A stretch of DNA of 64,000 nt from Sporodiniella umbellata (GCA_025677835.1 JAIXMR010000015.1:124001-188000); one strand, 5' to 3'; shown: positions 1 through 12,242, counted from the first letter of the stretch. A program made the numbers and translations. The notes: generated by a model from the letters alone, not told the origin.

Positions 1-751
1 CCTCAAAGGTTCTATGATGTAACTTGGGATCAACAAGGATCGCCCGAACTTGCGCGCCGGGTTGTGGGGTTGTTGCACAAAGTAAGGGGTATTTTTTTTC
101 ATGTATTTGACTTACAGGTAAACTTAGGCTGGCTTGGGAGCCTCTGAAATAGAGTATGGGCATGATCACGGCATTTGGACTCCTATGAAGAGGGCTATGA
201 ACTCATGTGCTGATATACCTATTGTGGGCGTTTCTACTTATCACGATGACGCTTTGGCTCCCCATGTTGCAGTAGGTGAAGCCCTTGCCTCTCTTCGGTA
301 AACCCCCTTTTTTTTCGGCTTACCATGTCCTAACTTTTTTTCCATAGAGATGAAAACATAATTATCATTGGAACTGGTACAGCTGTTCACAATCTAACCA
401 ACTGGAGAACTTATGGTGACAAGCCAAGCCCTTCTTACGTACGCGAGTTTGATAAGGTTATGGAGTCCTGTGCCACCGAGTTTACTGTGAGCAACGCTGT
501 ATTACAATTTTTAATTCCATATTAACTTATTACAGGGAGATGAGCGTAAGGAAAAGGCAATAAGCTTTGATAAGCTTGACTACTATCGTGACTGTCATCC
601 TACAGCCGAACACCTTGTTCCTTTTCATGTAGCTGTAGGAGCTGCTGGCCAAGATAAAGGCGTAAAGTTAATGGAGGATTTTTATGCTCGTCTAAGCTGG
701 GGGAGCTACGGTTTCGGTTTACCAGAAGATACTGTACTACCTAAATTGTAA
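1..751 (+). CDS. LigB-family extradiol ring-opening dioxygenase (DOPA 4,5-dioxygenase type), 5' end outside the window
   Basis: Four exons are visible (1-81, 128-297, 348-486, 536-751), giving 201 residues in one frame; the family is about 270 long, so roughly the first quarter lies upstream. Family marks are GHDHGIWTPMK, then APHVAVGEALASL followed by the core strand IIIIGTGTAVHNL and the late HPTAEHLVPFHVA. In this family conserved histidines bind non-haem Fe(II) and the enzyme opens catechol rings; the histidines of the HDHG and HNL motifs are present. The relatives include DOPA dioxygenases of pigment pathways and many uncharacterised fungal and plant proteins, so the substrate is unknown. 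The intron at 298-347 has a good branch site (CTAAC) and TAG acceptor. The first acceptor must be at 127, not 117: using 117 brings an in-frame stop. Confidence 0.88.
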
Positions 752-3136
752 ACAGTAAAGTTTTATGTTTGACATTTTCAAATTGCCACAGTTTTTTTTT
801 CTTCAAAAAATAAATACTTGATAGGTACTCAAATGCCTTTTTATGAATGAGATTTTTTGTTGAAAATCTGGAAATGTATCTCAGTAGCCTATTTGTATAT
901 AACATAGCTTAAACTACTCGTAAAAAGTAGACGAAATTTGGAAACCTTGTTACTGGACAGTTTATTTCATGATATTATATTGCAGTTTAGCATATCTGTA
1001 AAAAAAAAGTTCTTTCCTATATGAGGAAAGTAAGGGTAGCTATAGTATTTTTTTTATGTGTGCTCAAACCAATTGCATATACAAACATTTCTGTTGCTAA
1101 TTTCATTAAAGCTCAGTAAAAAAACGCAATAATAAAAAGTGCATGATCTGTATATTTTAAGAACATGATAGACTTTTAAACAGATAAGCATGTTTGTTTT
1201 TACAATACAATTAGTTTACTAAATCACTTGAGCCCTTCAGGTCTATATTTGTATCCTCACTTTTATTGGACTTCAGATGTTAGAAACACACATTTGGTTT
1301 GGCGAAAAAAAAAAAGGAAGTACCTGCAAATTTGATTAAAATAATATTGCATGTATGTATGTAGCAATGGCTGCTTTTCTTGCCCATAAATATATTACTA
1401 AATAACTTTTTTTTTGGGCGTATACGTCTTTGATGCTTTTTTCATCGATTTGAATCAGGAAAAATTGACAGCTAGGAGGTTGAATTTTTAGTAAGCCTTT
1501 CATATGCTTGTACAACCAGTTGACAACAAAAATATAAGTAGCACAAAGTAGGTCTTGGGTACAGATCGTTGTACACCCTTTTCTTTTCTCATTGGATACA
1601 AGTGATTAGTTCTTCATTAAAAGACGTGTGAAACCAAAGAACAGCTATCGTTTATTCATGGCTATACAAATTTCTGTGACTATTGTTTATCTTGCTAAAG
1701 GAAATCGCGACTTGACAGTGTACTCATAGCGATGCAAGCCAACATTTATACTAATATGTTTAAAACATGTCAAATCAAGGCACATCTTGGTGCATCTCGA
1801 TATATTTATGTCACCCTTTTTTTCTTTTCAGAAGACAGTTGAGTGAGTATAAAGCAAAAGATTTAGATTTTTATTACATCGAAAAGGTTGAGAACAGAAG
1901 TATGAATATTTATAATCCCCTCTACTAAGCTTTTATTGCTTTTTCGAAAGACAAACTTTAAATGTAAGCCAGGTCTAATTGTTTGTCTATCGTGTTTTTG
2001 TTGCTATATTCTTTTATCCCATTGCTGTTGCTACAGCAACTTGATATGGTTTGCTTTACATTTTTTTCCCAAGTAGTTTCAAGTCGTTTTTTAAAAAGGT
2101 AAGATTTGGAACAAACATCTTCTGGCTCGTTAGGACGCATACAAAAACCTGAAACATACAAGACTTAAATTGTTTAACAGTAAATAAAGAACCTGAATAC
2201 TTTATAAAGGTGCTTTTACTTTCCACAGCGATAAAGGATGCTTTAAAATTGAGTTTGTCTAAGGTTGAACAGCTTATTGTGTTTCAAATCGTTCTCAGTG
2301 GGTTGTAGTCTACAAAGCAGTTATATAAGGGTAGCTTGTTTAGCAGGGAATATTATATAACACCCCATCTTTTAGGGCTTTTTTATTCTATCGTTTGCAA
2401 GACCGTATTTAATAGTCTAAACACTATGCTGTGTGGCTTTTTTGGTAGGGGAGCGATCACCTATCGTTAAGAAATGCCATGTGCATCTGTTTGACTGTGT
2501 ACAACTCGAGTTTCACTAAAAAACGGAAGTAAAAGTTATTGAATATTAGTTTCAGCCATATAAAACAACGGCAAGTAAGCAAACACACACTGGATTTTTT
2601 TTCTAGCTGTATTTGGCTGTCGCAATGTTTTCTAAATGATTTTTTTTGCATATATAGGGTAACAGCTGGCTGTATGCTCTGGGCAAAGATGATGAGCGTT
2701 TCATTCAATGTACGTTCTGTTCGAACTTTTGTTGTCGTTTAAAGAACCGACAATCGTGAAATTTGTACTAAACTAGCGCTAAACTTGGCCACCAGGCGCG
2801 CTATAAACAGCAAGTGTGTTTTTGTTTTTAGAAAAAGAAGAGTAGTTCAGAGCTTTTTTTCCCCTCCCTCTCGAAACTTGAACTGTATATTGTAAGGTTC
2901 AAACTGCCTTGTAAATAATATAAAATAAACATAGATTTGTGTATTTTTCCCAAGAACCATATTTAGATATGATTTTAAGCTCATTGGATTCATGTTTGTT
3001 GATATCCTGACGGAACTTTAAGCGTTCGTATCACCCGTCATGCAATGTAGACTATTTAAACTTTTTTCAAGGCGTTTTAGTCTTGCTTTTTTTTTTTTGT
3101 CTTTTAACTTTTCTTTTTGGAAAATACAACTGAAAT
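752..3136. other. Gene-free AT-rich interval, 2.4 kb
   Basis: The interval separates the dioxygenase and dehydrogenase genes. Only short reading frames (up to about 83 codons) occur; they lack family similarity and overlap on both strands, so none is called. T-rich tracts stand just before the start codon at 3137, as usual for fungal promoters. No repeat, tRNA or other structured element was recognised. Confidence 0.6.
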
Positions 3137-4262
3137 ATGGCAAGACTCTCAGGAAAAGTAGCTATTGTAACAGGCGCTGCCAGGTAAAAAGGCTTCTTTT
3201 TCAGAGGCTTTACTAAGTTTTTCGTAGCGGTATTGGCTATGAAGCTGCCGTTTTGTTTGCTAAAGAAGGTGCTAAAGTTGTTTGTGCCGATTTGAATGAA
3301 GAGGGAACTAAGAAGACAGTTTCAAAGATTGCTGATCTTACTGGTCAACAAGATAACGCTATCTCTGTCAAAGTAGATGTTTCAAAAGAAGCCGAGGTCA
3401 AGGCCTTGGTTGATAAAGCTGTAGATACTTTTGGAAAGCTCGATATCATGTTCAACAACGCCGGTATCATGCACCCTCAAGACGACAATGCCTTAAACAC
3501 GGAAGAGCGCATTTGGTAAAGTAGCAACAGTAACAATGGGGTAACGCGTTAGGCTAATATGTGATTTAAGGGATTTGACTATGGATATTAATGTAAAGGG
3601 TGTTTGGTATGGCTGTAAGCACGCTATTGTTGCTATGCGCAAGAGTGGTGGCGGCTCTATCATCAACACAGCTAGTTTTGTGGCTATTATGGGTGCTGCA
3701 ACCCCTCAATTAGCATGTAAGAAAAAAAAAAAACGCGTCTTCAAAAACTTATAGTAATATAGATACCGCTTCCAAGGGTGCTGTTTTGGCCATGACGTAA
3801 ACTTGAAATGATTCGAATAGTTGAAGACAGCTAACTTTTTAATAGCCGAGAATTAGCTACTGTCCATGCACGTGAAAACATTCGTTTCAATTCTCTTTGC
3901 CCTGGACCTATCCGCACTCCATTGTTGATGGATTTCTTGAACACTGAAGAGAAGAAACAAAGACGTCTTGTTCACGTTCCCCAAGGACGGTTTGGTAATA
4001 CACAAAATCCAAAAGCTAGAAGATTATAACTCCCTTTTTTTTTAGGTGAGGCTATCGAACAGGCTTACGGCGCTCTCTTCTTGGCTTCAGACGAAAGCAC
4101 ATTTGTTACTGGTGTTGACTTCAGAGTTGATGGTGGTTTAGCATCTGCCTATGTCGTAAGTGTCTTTTTTATTAAAAAAAAAAATAGGTTATTGACTTTA
4201 TCTCTTAGACACCTGAGGGCGAGCCCACTGGTACTTTACCCAAAAACTTTGCAGATAATTAA
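3137..4262 (+). CDS. Classical short-chain dehydrogenase/reductase (NAD(P)-dependent)
   Basis: Seven exons (3137-3183, 3228-3515, 3571-3716, 3763-3796, 3846-3994, 4046-4155, 4209-4262) join to 275 residues, the usual size of a classical SDR. The Rossmann cofactor motif TGAASGIG spans the first intron. Further marks are the acidic residue after VVCADL, the structural NNAG motif (NNAGIM), the catalytic Ser in NTASF and the YTASK catalytic Tyr/Lys, split between exons 3 and 4. The tail VTPEGEP is seen in SDRs related to glucose/3-oxoacyl reductases. The substrate cannot be told from sequence. The frame breaks at every intron are repaired by GT-AG removal, so the gene is intact. The start is the first ATG, directly followed by the nucleotide-binding strand. 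Cdc123 begins only 38 bp beyond the stop. Confidence 0.93.
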
Positions 4263-4300
4263 TTCTGTATTTTAAATAATAAATATTTTCCTTTTCTTTC

Positions 4301-5600
4301 ATGTCAAAAATCGACCCCAAAGATATTGATAACTGTTCCTTTGGTTCTTGGTACCAAAGATTTAAATCGGTGACTTTCAAGTCAAAAATTATCCCTTTGC
4401 CTAAAGAGTTTTTGAATTATTTAAATGAAGAAAGCATTTATTTACCAGAGGACGGGTAGAAAAGCAGAAGGAATAATCTGTTCATTAAAAATACTTGAAA
4501 AACAATATAGACAACCTATAGCCGCCTCCACTATAGAGGAAATGGATTCCGATGAGGAAGAATATTCAAATCAAGAACACAACCTCGTAAGAGATCAAAA
4601 GATTCTACCAAAAAAGCCAATTATAAAAGACTCATTTTAAAAGTAATTGTAGACGCCTCACTTTCCAGAAATCGAGTGTGAAATTAGATCAGCTATAGTA
4701 GACTTTGAAGGCGCAGTTTTTCCAAAACTCAATTGGAGTGCACCAAGAGTAAACATTGGCAATAGAAACTAGACCATTTACTTAAAAATGAAAAAAAAAA
4801 AAAAAAAAAAAAAAATAGGATGCTGCGTGGATTGCAACTACTCAAACACTAAAGTGTACTTCACCTTTCGATGTTTTTTTGTTACTAAAGTCTTCCGATT
4901 TCATCAACCACGATCTGAATCACGCCTACGAAAATTGTGACAAAGTTCTTCAAGAGCCTCGCTTTGATCTTGTACTTAGAAAATGGTACGATTTACAACC
5001 TTCTATGGAATTCCGTTGCTTTGTAAAAAATCAAGAGATCGTTGGCATTTGTCAAAGAGACTTAAACTTCTACGGATTTTTATTGGAAGCAAAAAATGAC
5101 ATTGAAACAATGATATATCAATTTTTTGAAAATCATGTGTACGAGAACTTTGATAGCCAGAATTGTAAGAGTAAAAAAAAAAGAGGGGTTTTACTCAATG
5201 TTTGTTGCTGATAGATGTATTCGATGTTTATGTTCAGCAAAGCAATCAGAAAGTCTACTTAATAGACTTCAACCCTTTCTGTAAGACAACAGACTCTATA
5301 CTTTATGAATGGGACGAACTTATGACATGTACGTATATTTTTTCTTTTCGAAAAGAAAAAAAGGAAGCTAATTTGTTTATAGTTGACTTGGATGAGAAAC
5401 AGACAGAAATTAGACTGATTAAATCAGAGCAAGAAGCAAACATTCTTTCCTGCAATGCCCCTAAATTTGCCACCAACATGGTTCCTAAAGATGTAGTGGA
5501 TCTATCTAACGGTCAATCGATTGCAGAGTTTGCGGAACAATTCGAAAGAGCCATGAAAAAAGCAGAGCAAGGCTATGACGACTCTTCCGATGAGGAGTAG
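4301..5600 (+). CDS. cdc123: Cdc123/D123 family protein, assembly factor of translation initiation factor eIF2
   Basis: Six exons (4301-4455, 4511-4586, 4653-4748, 4819-5164, 5215-5328, 5383-5600) give 334 residues, typical of the family. Conserved blocks include the N-terminal CSFGSWYQRFK, FPEIECEI, FPKLNWSAPRDAAWI, LLLKSSDFINHDL, the ATP-grasp core MEFRCFVKN and the metal/ATP site YLIDFNPF. Cdc123 is an ATP-grasp protein that binds eIF2 gamma and promotes assembly of the eIF2 complex in the cytoplasm. The acidic stretch DSDEEE in exon 2 and the acidic tail DDSSDEE are family-like. Intron 3 is odd: a run of about 30 A stands directly before its TAG acceptor. The gene follows the SDR by 38 bp on the same strand, so 3' end formation of one and the promoter of the other must overlap. 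Confidence 0.95.
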
Positions 5601-5703
5601 TAACCTTCAAAGCCATAAAAAAACAGCAATACAATAAAGAATACAGGATTATTCGACCTCCAGCCTCAAAACGATATATCTTTGAGTATAAAAGTCCATT
5701 CTT

Positions 5704-6006
5704 CTAGTTACCAGACGTCATCATTGACAATGCCCAGTAATTGTTGAGGCTGATCACGTAGTTTGTATATTGGTTATTCCTAACCCTCTTTTTTTGGTTT
5801 TTAGCTGAACTCTTCATTAGAGAACCTGGGTACATAGATCTGTACGTGCTTAATATACTTTGAAGGGCACTTCTATCGTACAAGTGGAGAGAAAAAGTGC
5901 CTATGGTTTTACCGTTATGCTTTTCAATCGAAGATCGTAACCCATGTGGCAGTTTTTTTTTTCCATAGTTTACTGGGGTGGAAAGTGTCCAAATAGGGCT
6001 TGACAA
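5704..6006 (-). pseudogene. Orphan open frame of about 100 codons without a usable start (fragment or unspliced exon)
   Basis: This frame lies between the converging Cdc123 and monooxygenase genes. It is closed upstream by TGA and its first possible initiator is TTG; the first in-frame ATG is about two thirds of the way in. The composition is protein-like (LRSSIEKHNGKTIGTFSLH, YDRSALQSILSTYRSMYPGS) and one short basic stretch (KNQKKR) is present, but I do not recognise a family. It could be a relic of a transposon or gene, an exon whose partner exons I cannot see, or chance. It is listed because it is the only coherent frame in the 500 bp gap. Confidence 0.25.
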
Positions 6007-6106
6007 TAGTCAAACGATGCTCCAGAAACCGAACACAAGAAACTCAAGATTAATTATGCTCAGAAAAATAGCAAGTTGGAATTGAAACTGCTTTATTTTT
6101 GGGTTA

Positions 6107-7888
6107 TTAAAACAGTGAGGCCGGGACTGTTTCCTTAAGCAATCTCTCTCTAGATCTTCTAAAATTAGCCTCAGTTAGTTCTCCCCAGGTTTTGAATAGC
6201 TTCTTTCCCTCTTCCTCATAGTTGGGGCCAAAGTTTTCGATGTGCGGCAGAGATTTTCCTGATTTTTCAGCGTGGTTATTTAACCAGGTCACAAAGACTT
6301 CTCTGCGCATTCTATCACACGCAAATTCATCTTCAGGATAATCTGGCTTAAACTCTGCGGCTAATCTGTGCATATAACTACTTTCAGGCAGGTATGCGTT
6401 TCCTGTCCATACTCTAGCTATTGTCCTTGCCTGTGAGTCGAAAAAGGGGGTAATACTGAATCTAGAGGACATAGAGATGAAACAAAGGGTAGGGTCTGAC
6501 AACAAAAAGGTTTCGTGGTAGGTATTTAGGGCATGTTTACTACCAAGGACTACATGGCTCTTTGGTACATCCTCGTATATCACTTTGCTTGAAGGTTGGT
6601 AGTCCTCAATAATTAAATCTTGAAGGTATCGAAGGGAGGTGCGGTACCCTGTACAAAAGACAACCTGGTCTATATTGTCCATTGTTGTACCATCCTCAAA
6701 TGTAATAGTACCATCCACACATCCTTCTGGTGTCGAATAAGAAGCAATCGTTGGTTTGATGATAGTGTCCTTTGGAATTAACGCACGGACTGAGTTTTCA
6801 ATAGGATTAGAGGTGACAAAGGGGCCCTTGATGGACATGGTAACTGATTTAGCGAACCCTTCTATTGATCTTGCAAGATCCACACCTGATACTCTAGCGC
6901 CTATAATTAACACATTCTTTTTTGTTCGGAGGTGTGAGTGTTTGTTATAAAGAAATGCTAGCTATGAAAAAATACCTTGTTTATATAATCCTCTGGACGT
7001 CTAAACTGCTTAGAATGGCTAACTCTAGTAGGGAATGCCTTATCATAGTCCACCAAATGTTTAAAGTCAGGTAAGAAAGGCTCTTGATGCATACCAGATG
7101 CTGCTATCACTGCGTCGAAAGATTCTCTCCATCTTGTTTCAGTCCAGACGCCGTTTGCGTTTACTTCGTATTTGCTCAAAATAAGCTCCCATCCACCCTC
7201 AATCTTTCTGACCTGGTCGACGCTTGTTTCGAAGCTAATTAAAGGAAGCAGTTCAAAGCGGCTAGCAAATTCCTTAATGTAGGCCAATACATGGGCATGA
7301 CCCACCAAGGTAGGCGTTCCTTCAGGAAAAGGGAAGTCAGGGTAGGCAAAGTGCTTTGAAGGAATATTTGTATGGAGGTCGCGGTAACATCCTGAAGCGG
7401 GGCTCCTTTTTGAAAGGAAGTCAGGTGCAGTATCTAATATTCTTTGGTATTTCTCTCCTTCAGGTGGTACATGACTCAGATCAAGAGGGTTTGAGGTGAC
7501 AGATGAGGTGGGTATCTCCGGTTTGGGAGGTGGTGTTTCAGAATATCTCCTAAAATAAAATAGTTGATAAAACAGAACAATAGAATAAATGGCTATCCTT
7601 TTTTCTCTTTTTACCATATGCCGCCTACAGAATCACTTCTTTCGTAAATCTTTACGTTCAGGCCAGCTTCTTTCAAATGCCGGGCACCGTTGAGCTAGAG
7701 AAAAGCACAGTCAGTTTCAAATTGGTTTTTTCCTTTTTGAGCACTGTTACACCGTAAGGGCCAGCCCCAATGACAGCAGCTTTTCTAATGGTTTTTTTGA
7801 AGTTATAGGGATGCTCAAGTGCTATTTGCGCTTGGTGACGGATTACATCCTTGTTTTTCTTGTAAGGACACTCTTTCACTTCGGGCAT
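6107..7888 (-). CDS. Flavin-containing monooxygenase (class B FMO type)
   Basis: Four exons on the minus strand (7888-7751, 7694-7615, 7549-6976, 6916-6107) give 533 residues. The FAD Rossmann motif is AVIGAGPYGL, completed across the first intron, followed by the dinucleotide end YERSDSVGGIW. The second nucleotide motif IIGARVSGVDLA opens exon 4; YRDLHTN and DFPFPEG match the FMO region before the active site. The later FCTGY is the fungal and plant form of the FMO ATG motif. Such enzymes use NADPH and O2 to oxygenate soft nucleophiles, usually S or N; the substrate is unknown. The ATG at 7888 is preferred; a longer frame upstream would need a TTG start. The last intron (59 nt) ends in an A-run before AG. 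The 3' end faces Cdc123. Confidence 0.92.
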
Positions 7889-9313
7889 AATGCGTTTTTT
7901 CCGTAATAAAAACAAACAGAAAATAAAAGAAATAAAAAGAAAAGGTTTTAAAATAAAACAGAGTTCTTCTCCTTTTTATTTGTTTGTCAGGAGATTAATC
8001 CCCTACCAAATAAAATCTTTTAATGAATCAATGTGTATAAAAGTTGCACCAATTGCCCAGCCAGTCACTCAAAAAAAAAAAAAGCCAAATCAAACCATAT
8101 AGCTCTTTGTTTTAAACTGTCGTTTGTTTACTTGTCTGTTCACAATAAAAAGAAGATACAAACCGCCACCCTCTACTAGACTTTCTATGCACACTGGAGC
8201 CTGTCTAAATCCCAGTACAATGTCCTGGTAGTTTATACCAAATATTTTCATACAACTCGCTCTGTATATTTCAAAATGATTGGTGCCCAATACACGCTCC
8301 ACCTGTGAGTTAGATAACGACACATGACGTAATTTGGAGTATTTTTGTTTTCGGGAATTACTATGCACACGACAGCTTTGGCATTGAGCGCGAGAAAAAA
8401 GCGTTGAGTTTAAAGACGGTGTAACCATAAATCATCAACTGCGTAGAACAAAGAGCTTGTGCGCGGCAAAATACTGAATTTGAAAATGTTGAGATGAAGA
8501 TTGTTGAATGATTAGTTCACATTCCAATTTTTGGCTGAACCCTGGTAGCCCGGTTTTATTTTGCAGATACCAAATTAGTCCTAATTAGCTACAGTACAAC
8601 TACTCATTAGAGGTTAAAAAAAAAAAGCCTGTTTTGCCATAAATTCATATAAACCAATAAGCCCTTTTATTGCTGATTAATTTACATCTAAATTGCAGCG
8701 GGAAGTTTGTTTCCTTAGCTTTGGCGATAGCGATACTTGAGACCGTTGTAATTGGAACTCGGTTCTCGGATTTATGTCCAGACGTGTAGCACACAGCCTC
8801 TATGTTTCCAATATCTGTTATGTGCTACCCAAACTACCCCTCAGAAATCAACAAACGGGCGTTGCTATGGAGCTTGGAAATCAGCTGTTTTCATTTGAAG
8901 AGTATGTTTGCTTCTATTGCAGATCAAAAAAGCTAGGTGTTGATCTTTTGAAGGTCCAAATATGTGCAAGGTTGCTTTGAATCCATAAAAATGCTTTCTT
9001 CACTACTCAATGTCTGTTTAGCAACAATGAACGTTCGCTATATGGCTGATTGCACAAGCATTTAGTCGGCCATATAAGCGTAACTGCATTGTTTGGCTTG
9101 TTGCCATTTCCATCCAGATTGTAATTGGTTCCTGTAATTCAAGCCGAGTACTTGTACCAATTGCGCAATACGATAAGAGAATTTATCTTTTTTTTTTTTT
9201 GGCACATCCCGTGATGTCAAATTTTCAGCTTTTTTGACACATCTAAACCTTCTGATATAGTGTTGTCTATTAACTTTTGTACACATGTATTTGTCTTTTG
9301 GTAAATAAAAACC
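7889..9313. other. Gene-free interval between the monooxygenase and inverted repeat 1
   Basis: The first few hundred bases must hold the monooxygenase promoter on the minus strand. A 68-codon ATG frame at 8774-8980 (+) and an 89-codon frame at 9062-9331 (-) exist but show no motif and no recognisable relatives. No tRNA or other RNA gene was seen. Confidence 0.5.
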
Positions 9314-9825
9314 AAAGAAAAGAGCTAGCAAATTAAAGAAAAATAGACAGGGTTTGTATATAAAGCTGCATGTTGTGTAATTGTGTCGCTAATTGGTTCC
9401 CTTTAAATGTTTTGGTTCTATTTATTCCTTATCTATATCTTTATAAAAGTACAGAAAGTTTTTTTTTGTTGAATTTCTACCTTTAACTCTTGTGTATCAA
9501 TCTAGAGCTACGGTTTGTTTCTACCAAACCGTATTTTGTAAAAATCAGTCAAAGAGCAATAACAAACACTTGCGCTTTTTTCCAAAAAGGTCCATTGACA
9601 AGTTGTATAAGGATAGCGTAGGCGCTTCAATAAGAAAAATGAGTTTATAATGTGTGTATATAATTTATATAACAAGAATAAAGCTTGGTAATTTTATATA
9701 CGACGCGAAAAAGAAAAAGAGAAGCAAGAAAAAAGAGCAGCCAAATCTTGAGATACAAACTGGCTTTAATAAGCTCAGATCAGCTATACAAGAGATAAAA
9801 ACTGCTTGTAGCCGTTGGAACAATC
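9314..9825 (+). repeat. Inverted repeat 1, left arm
   Basis: By eye this arm matches the reverse complement of 11035-11546 over about 512 bp, with only two substitutions found, both near the inner end (around 9813-9814), plus loss of similarity after 9825. The arm contains its own small palindrome at 9509-9533 (TACGGTTTG, 7 nt loop, CAAACCGTA). A frame of about 55 codons rich in Lys (KKKKRSKKKEQ) runs toward the inner end in both arms, but no family is recognised. Confidence 0.93.
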
Positions 9826-11034
9826 ATAAAAACTTTTCAAAACAAGCAGCTCTTTACCGAAAGCCATCCCAATAAAGATAATCGGAAGCAACTTTTCGAA
9901 ACTAAAATATAGAAAGTTTATGGGGACACAAATATAAATCAATTTTATTTTACTTTAAACCGAAGATCTTAACTGTTTACTTGACTTTCGCAAGTAGGCT
10001 TTTTAACTTCCCTTAACCATTAAACCTTTAAAGCCGTTTGATAGAATAATGCTAATTTTGTTGTTGTCAAGATGCCTGCCTCATCAGATAAAAGTTCAGA
10101 AAAGAAAAAAGCGTATCGTATTACATTACACCGCCTCGAAGCATTACCAACTAAGGCATTTTGTAGTACAGTTTACCTGAGCTAATAAAAGGTATATCTT
10201 ATCGTAGAAGTCACCTATTCCAAATCAAGCTCTACATTTCAACAATTTTTTTCGAAGTATGAAAAGACTGTAAATCAAAGGCCAAGTCGAAAAATGTTAC
10301 AAAACCCCAAACATTAGTATCCTTGTAACTGATGTGTAAAGAAAAAGAAAAAAAAAAGCTTTTTTTATCTTTGACAAGATATGATAAGATATGATGATTC
10401 TATCTCCAGTATTCGTCTGAATCCTTTTTGCCTCCGACCCATACTCTTTTATTGTAGCCTAATTGAGCTTGGAAAGCTCCTACAAAAAACATTTAGGCGA
10501 CATTTAACTTTATTTATGTCGGTAAAACAAAAACCAAAAATGTGATGGATACGCAACTTTGGGCTATCAAAAACCTTCTCCTGATCTTTAGTTCGGGGCT
10601 TCAGAAAACACACTCTATAATAACTTACAAGGTATATTGTAATCAATCGGGCTAAAAAGATAGCCTGTATTATAGTTTGTTAGATAAACGCGAAGTGTGA
10701 AGTCGTTCAGTGTTTATTTTTGTAAAAAAAATCCCCTCTCTAATGTATAGTACCTCATAGGAAAGTGGAGTTCTTGTTTTCTTTTAGGTCTGTTAAGTGA
10801 GATGATTTAGTTCTGCTTCAGTGGAGTCGATAGAAATCTCTATTCAAAATTATATAGACCTCTCTATAGTACTGGTTTGTTTCGTCGCATCACAAACGCG
10901 GAACTTAGAACAATACACATTTGATACCAAGTTGAAAATGCTCCTCCCATGACTTACATGCTAAAAAGCATACGGGCATCTTAAAAGATAGAGTTAGATT
11001 AAACAAAAACATCAAAGCTCTTGTGACTTAAAAC
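9826..11034. other. Spacer of inverted repeat 1
   Basis: This is 1.2 kb of AT-rich DNA. A 37-codon ATG frame starts at 10072 (MPASSDKSSEKKK) and a 65-codon frame lies on the minus strand near 10449-10646; neither has support. An A10-GC-T7 palindrome lies near 10350. It would form the loop of any hairpin transcript of the element. Confidence 0.6.
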
Positions 11035-11546
11035 GATTGTTCCAATAGCTACAAGCAGTTTTTATCTCTTGTATAGCTGATCTGAGCTTATTAAAGCCAG
11101 TTTGTATCTCAAGATTTGGCTGCTCTTTTTTCTTGCTTCTCTTTTTCTTTTTCGCGTCGTATATAAAATTACCAAGCTTTATTCTTGTTATATAAATTAT
11201 ATACACACATTATAAACTCATTTTTCTTATTGAAGCGCCTACGCTATCCTTATACAACTTGTCAATGGACCTTTTTGGAAAAAAGCGCAAGTGTTTGTTA
11301 TTGCTCTTTGACTGATTTTTACAAAATACGGTTTGGTAGAAACAAACCGTAGCTCTAGATTGATACACAAGAGTTAAAGGTAGAAATTCAACAAAAAAAA
11401 ACTTTCTGTACTTTTATAAAGATATAGATAAGGAATAAATAGAACCAAAACATTTAAAGGGAACCAATTAGCGACACAATTACACAACATGCAGCTTTAT
11501 ATACAAACCCTGTCTATTTTTCTTTAATTTGCTAGCTCTTTTCTTT
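11035..11546 (-). repeat. Inverted repeat 1, right arm
   Basis: Reverse-complement copy of 9314-9825. The match includes the small inner palindrome, the Lys-rich frame and a 9-base homopolymer of equal length in both copies, so the arms look recently made or homogenised. The outer end is 11546; beyond it the T-tract continues without similarity to the left flank. Confidence 0.93.
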
Positions 11547-12242
11547 TTTTGATAATCAACCTCAGTAGTGTTTTTTTTTTAACAAATAAATGCCCTATAC
11601 TGTACCTTTATGCAGCACGGCTGGACTGTTATAATTTTTTTGTGTGCCCTCACAAACAAGTAACGCGTATTTCAAATACCAAAGACCAGAAGGGTCATAA
11701 AGCAATAACAAAGATTCAAGATAGCAAAGCTGTACTAAAAATCGAGGACGATGTTCTATAGTATTCAACAGCTATATAAATTTGATTTTTAACTGTTTTC
11801 TTTTAAATGTCATAACCAATATCTATTGAAGTCTCTTTTTAGTTAATACTCCATAAATGTTGTATTTTAAGTACCTGAAGTGTCTTTATAATCAAACATA
11901 ACAAGTTTTCAGACATATAAGACGAATGGTTGTTTCGGTCAACTAAAAAGCAGTTGCACTGTCCTGCACTTGCAGCACGATTTATACTATCAGAACCGAT
12001 TGTTGAGGGCTAGCCTGATCTACTCACTGGTGGCTCGGGACTGCAAAAAAAAAAAAAAAAAAAAAAAGGAAACCTGCAATCCCGCTCCTATTGGGTTGTT
12101 GATTGGTTTGCTAGCTTTTTTCTTTTTTTTTTTTTTTTTTTTTTTTTTCAGTCATGTAAGTGAAGAAAAACAAAACAAAACAAAGAAAACTAACCATCAA
12201 ATATTTAGCAAAAAAAAAAAAAGCACACAAAACTATAAAAAC
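11547..12242. other. Upstream region of the zinc-finger gene, with long homopolymers
   Basis: The interval holds a run of about 24 A (near 12044-12067) and a run of about 31 T (near 12118-12148) a short way before the ATG at 12243. A long frame that starts at 11970 reads straight through both runs; this is an artefact of homopolymers, so the gene start is placed at 12243. Confidence 0.6.

Larger units (their letters stand above)
9314..11546. mobile_element. Candidate foldback or non-autonomous element 1: long inverted repeats around a non-coding spacer
   Basis: The 2.2 kb structure is bounded by two inverted arms of about 512 bp and has no transposase-like frame. The shared outer end reads AAAGAAAAGAGCTAGC on the left and its reverse complement on the right. 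No convincing target-site duplication is visible just outside. Long terminal inverted repeats with a non-coding centre fit foldback elements or internally deleted DNA transposons; an inverted segmental duplication is the main alternative. Calling it mobile is inference. Confidence 0.4.

Noticed and set aside
7889..7915. N-terminal extension of the monooxygenase (MFLLRKKRI)
   Set aside because: It needs a TTG initiator; the next in-frame codon is a good ATG at 7888.
9062..9331. 89-codon minus-strand frame next to element 1
   Set aside because: It overlaps the start of the repeat arm, has no recognisable domain and no good start context.
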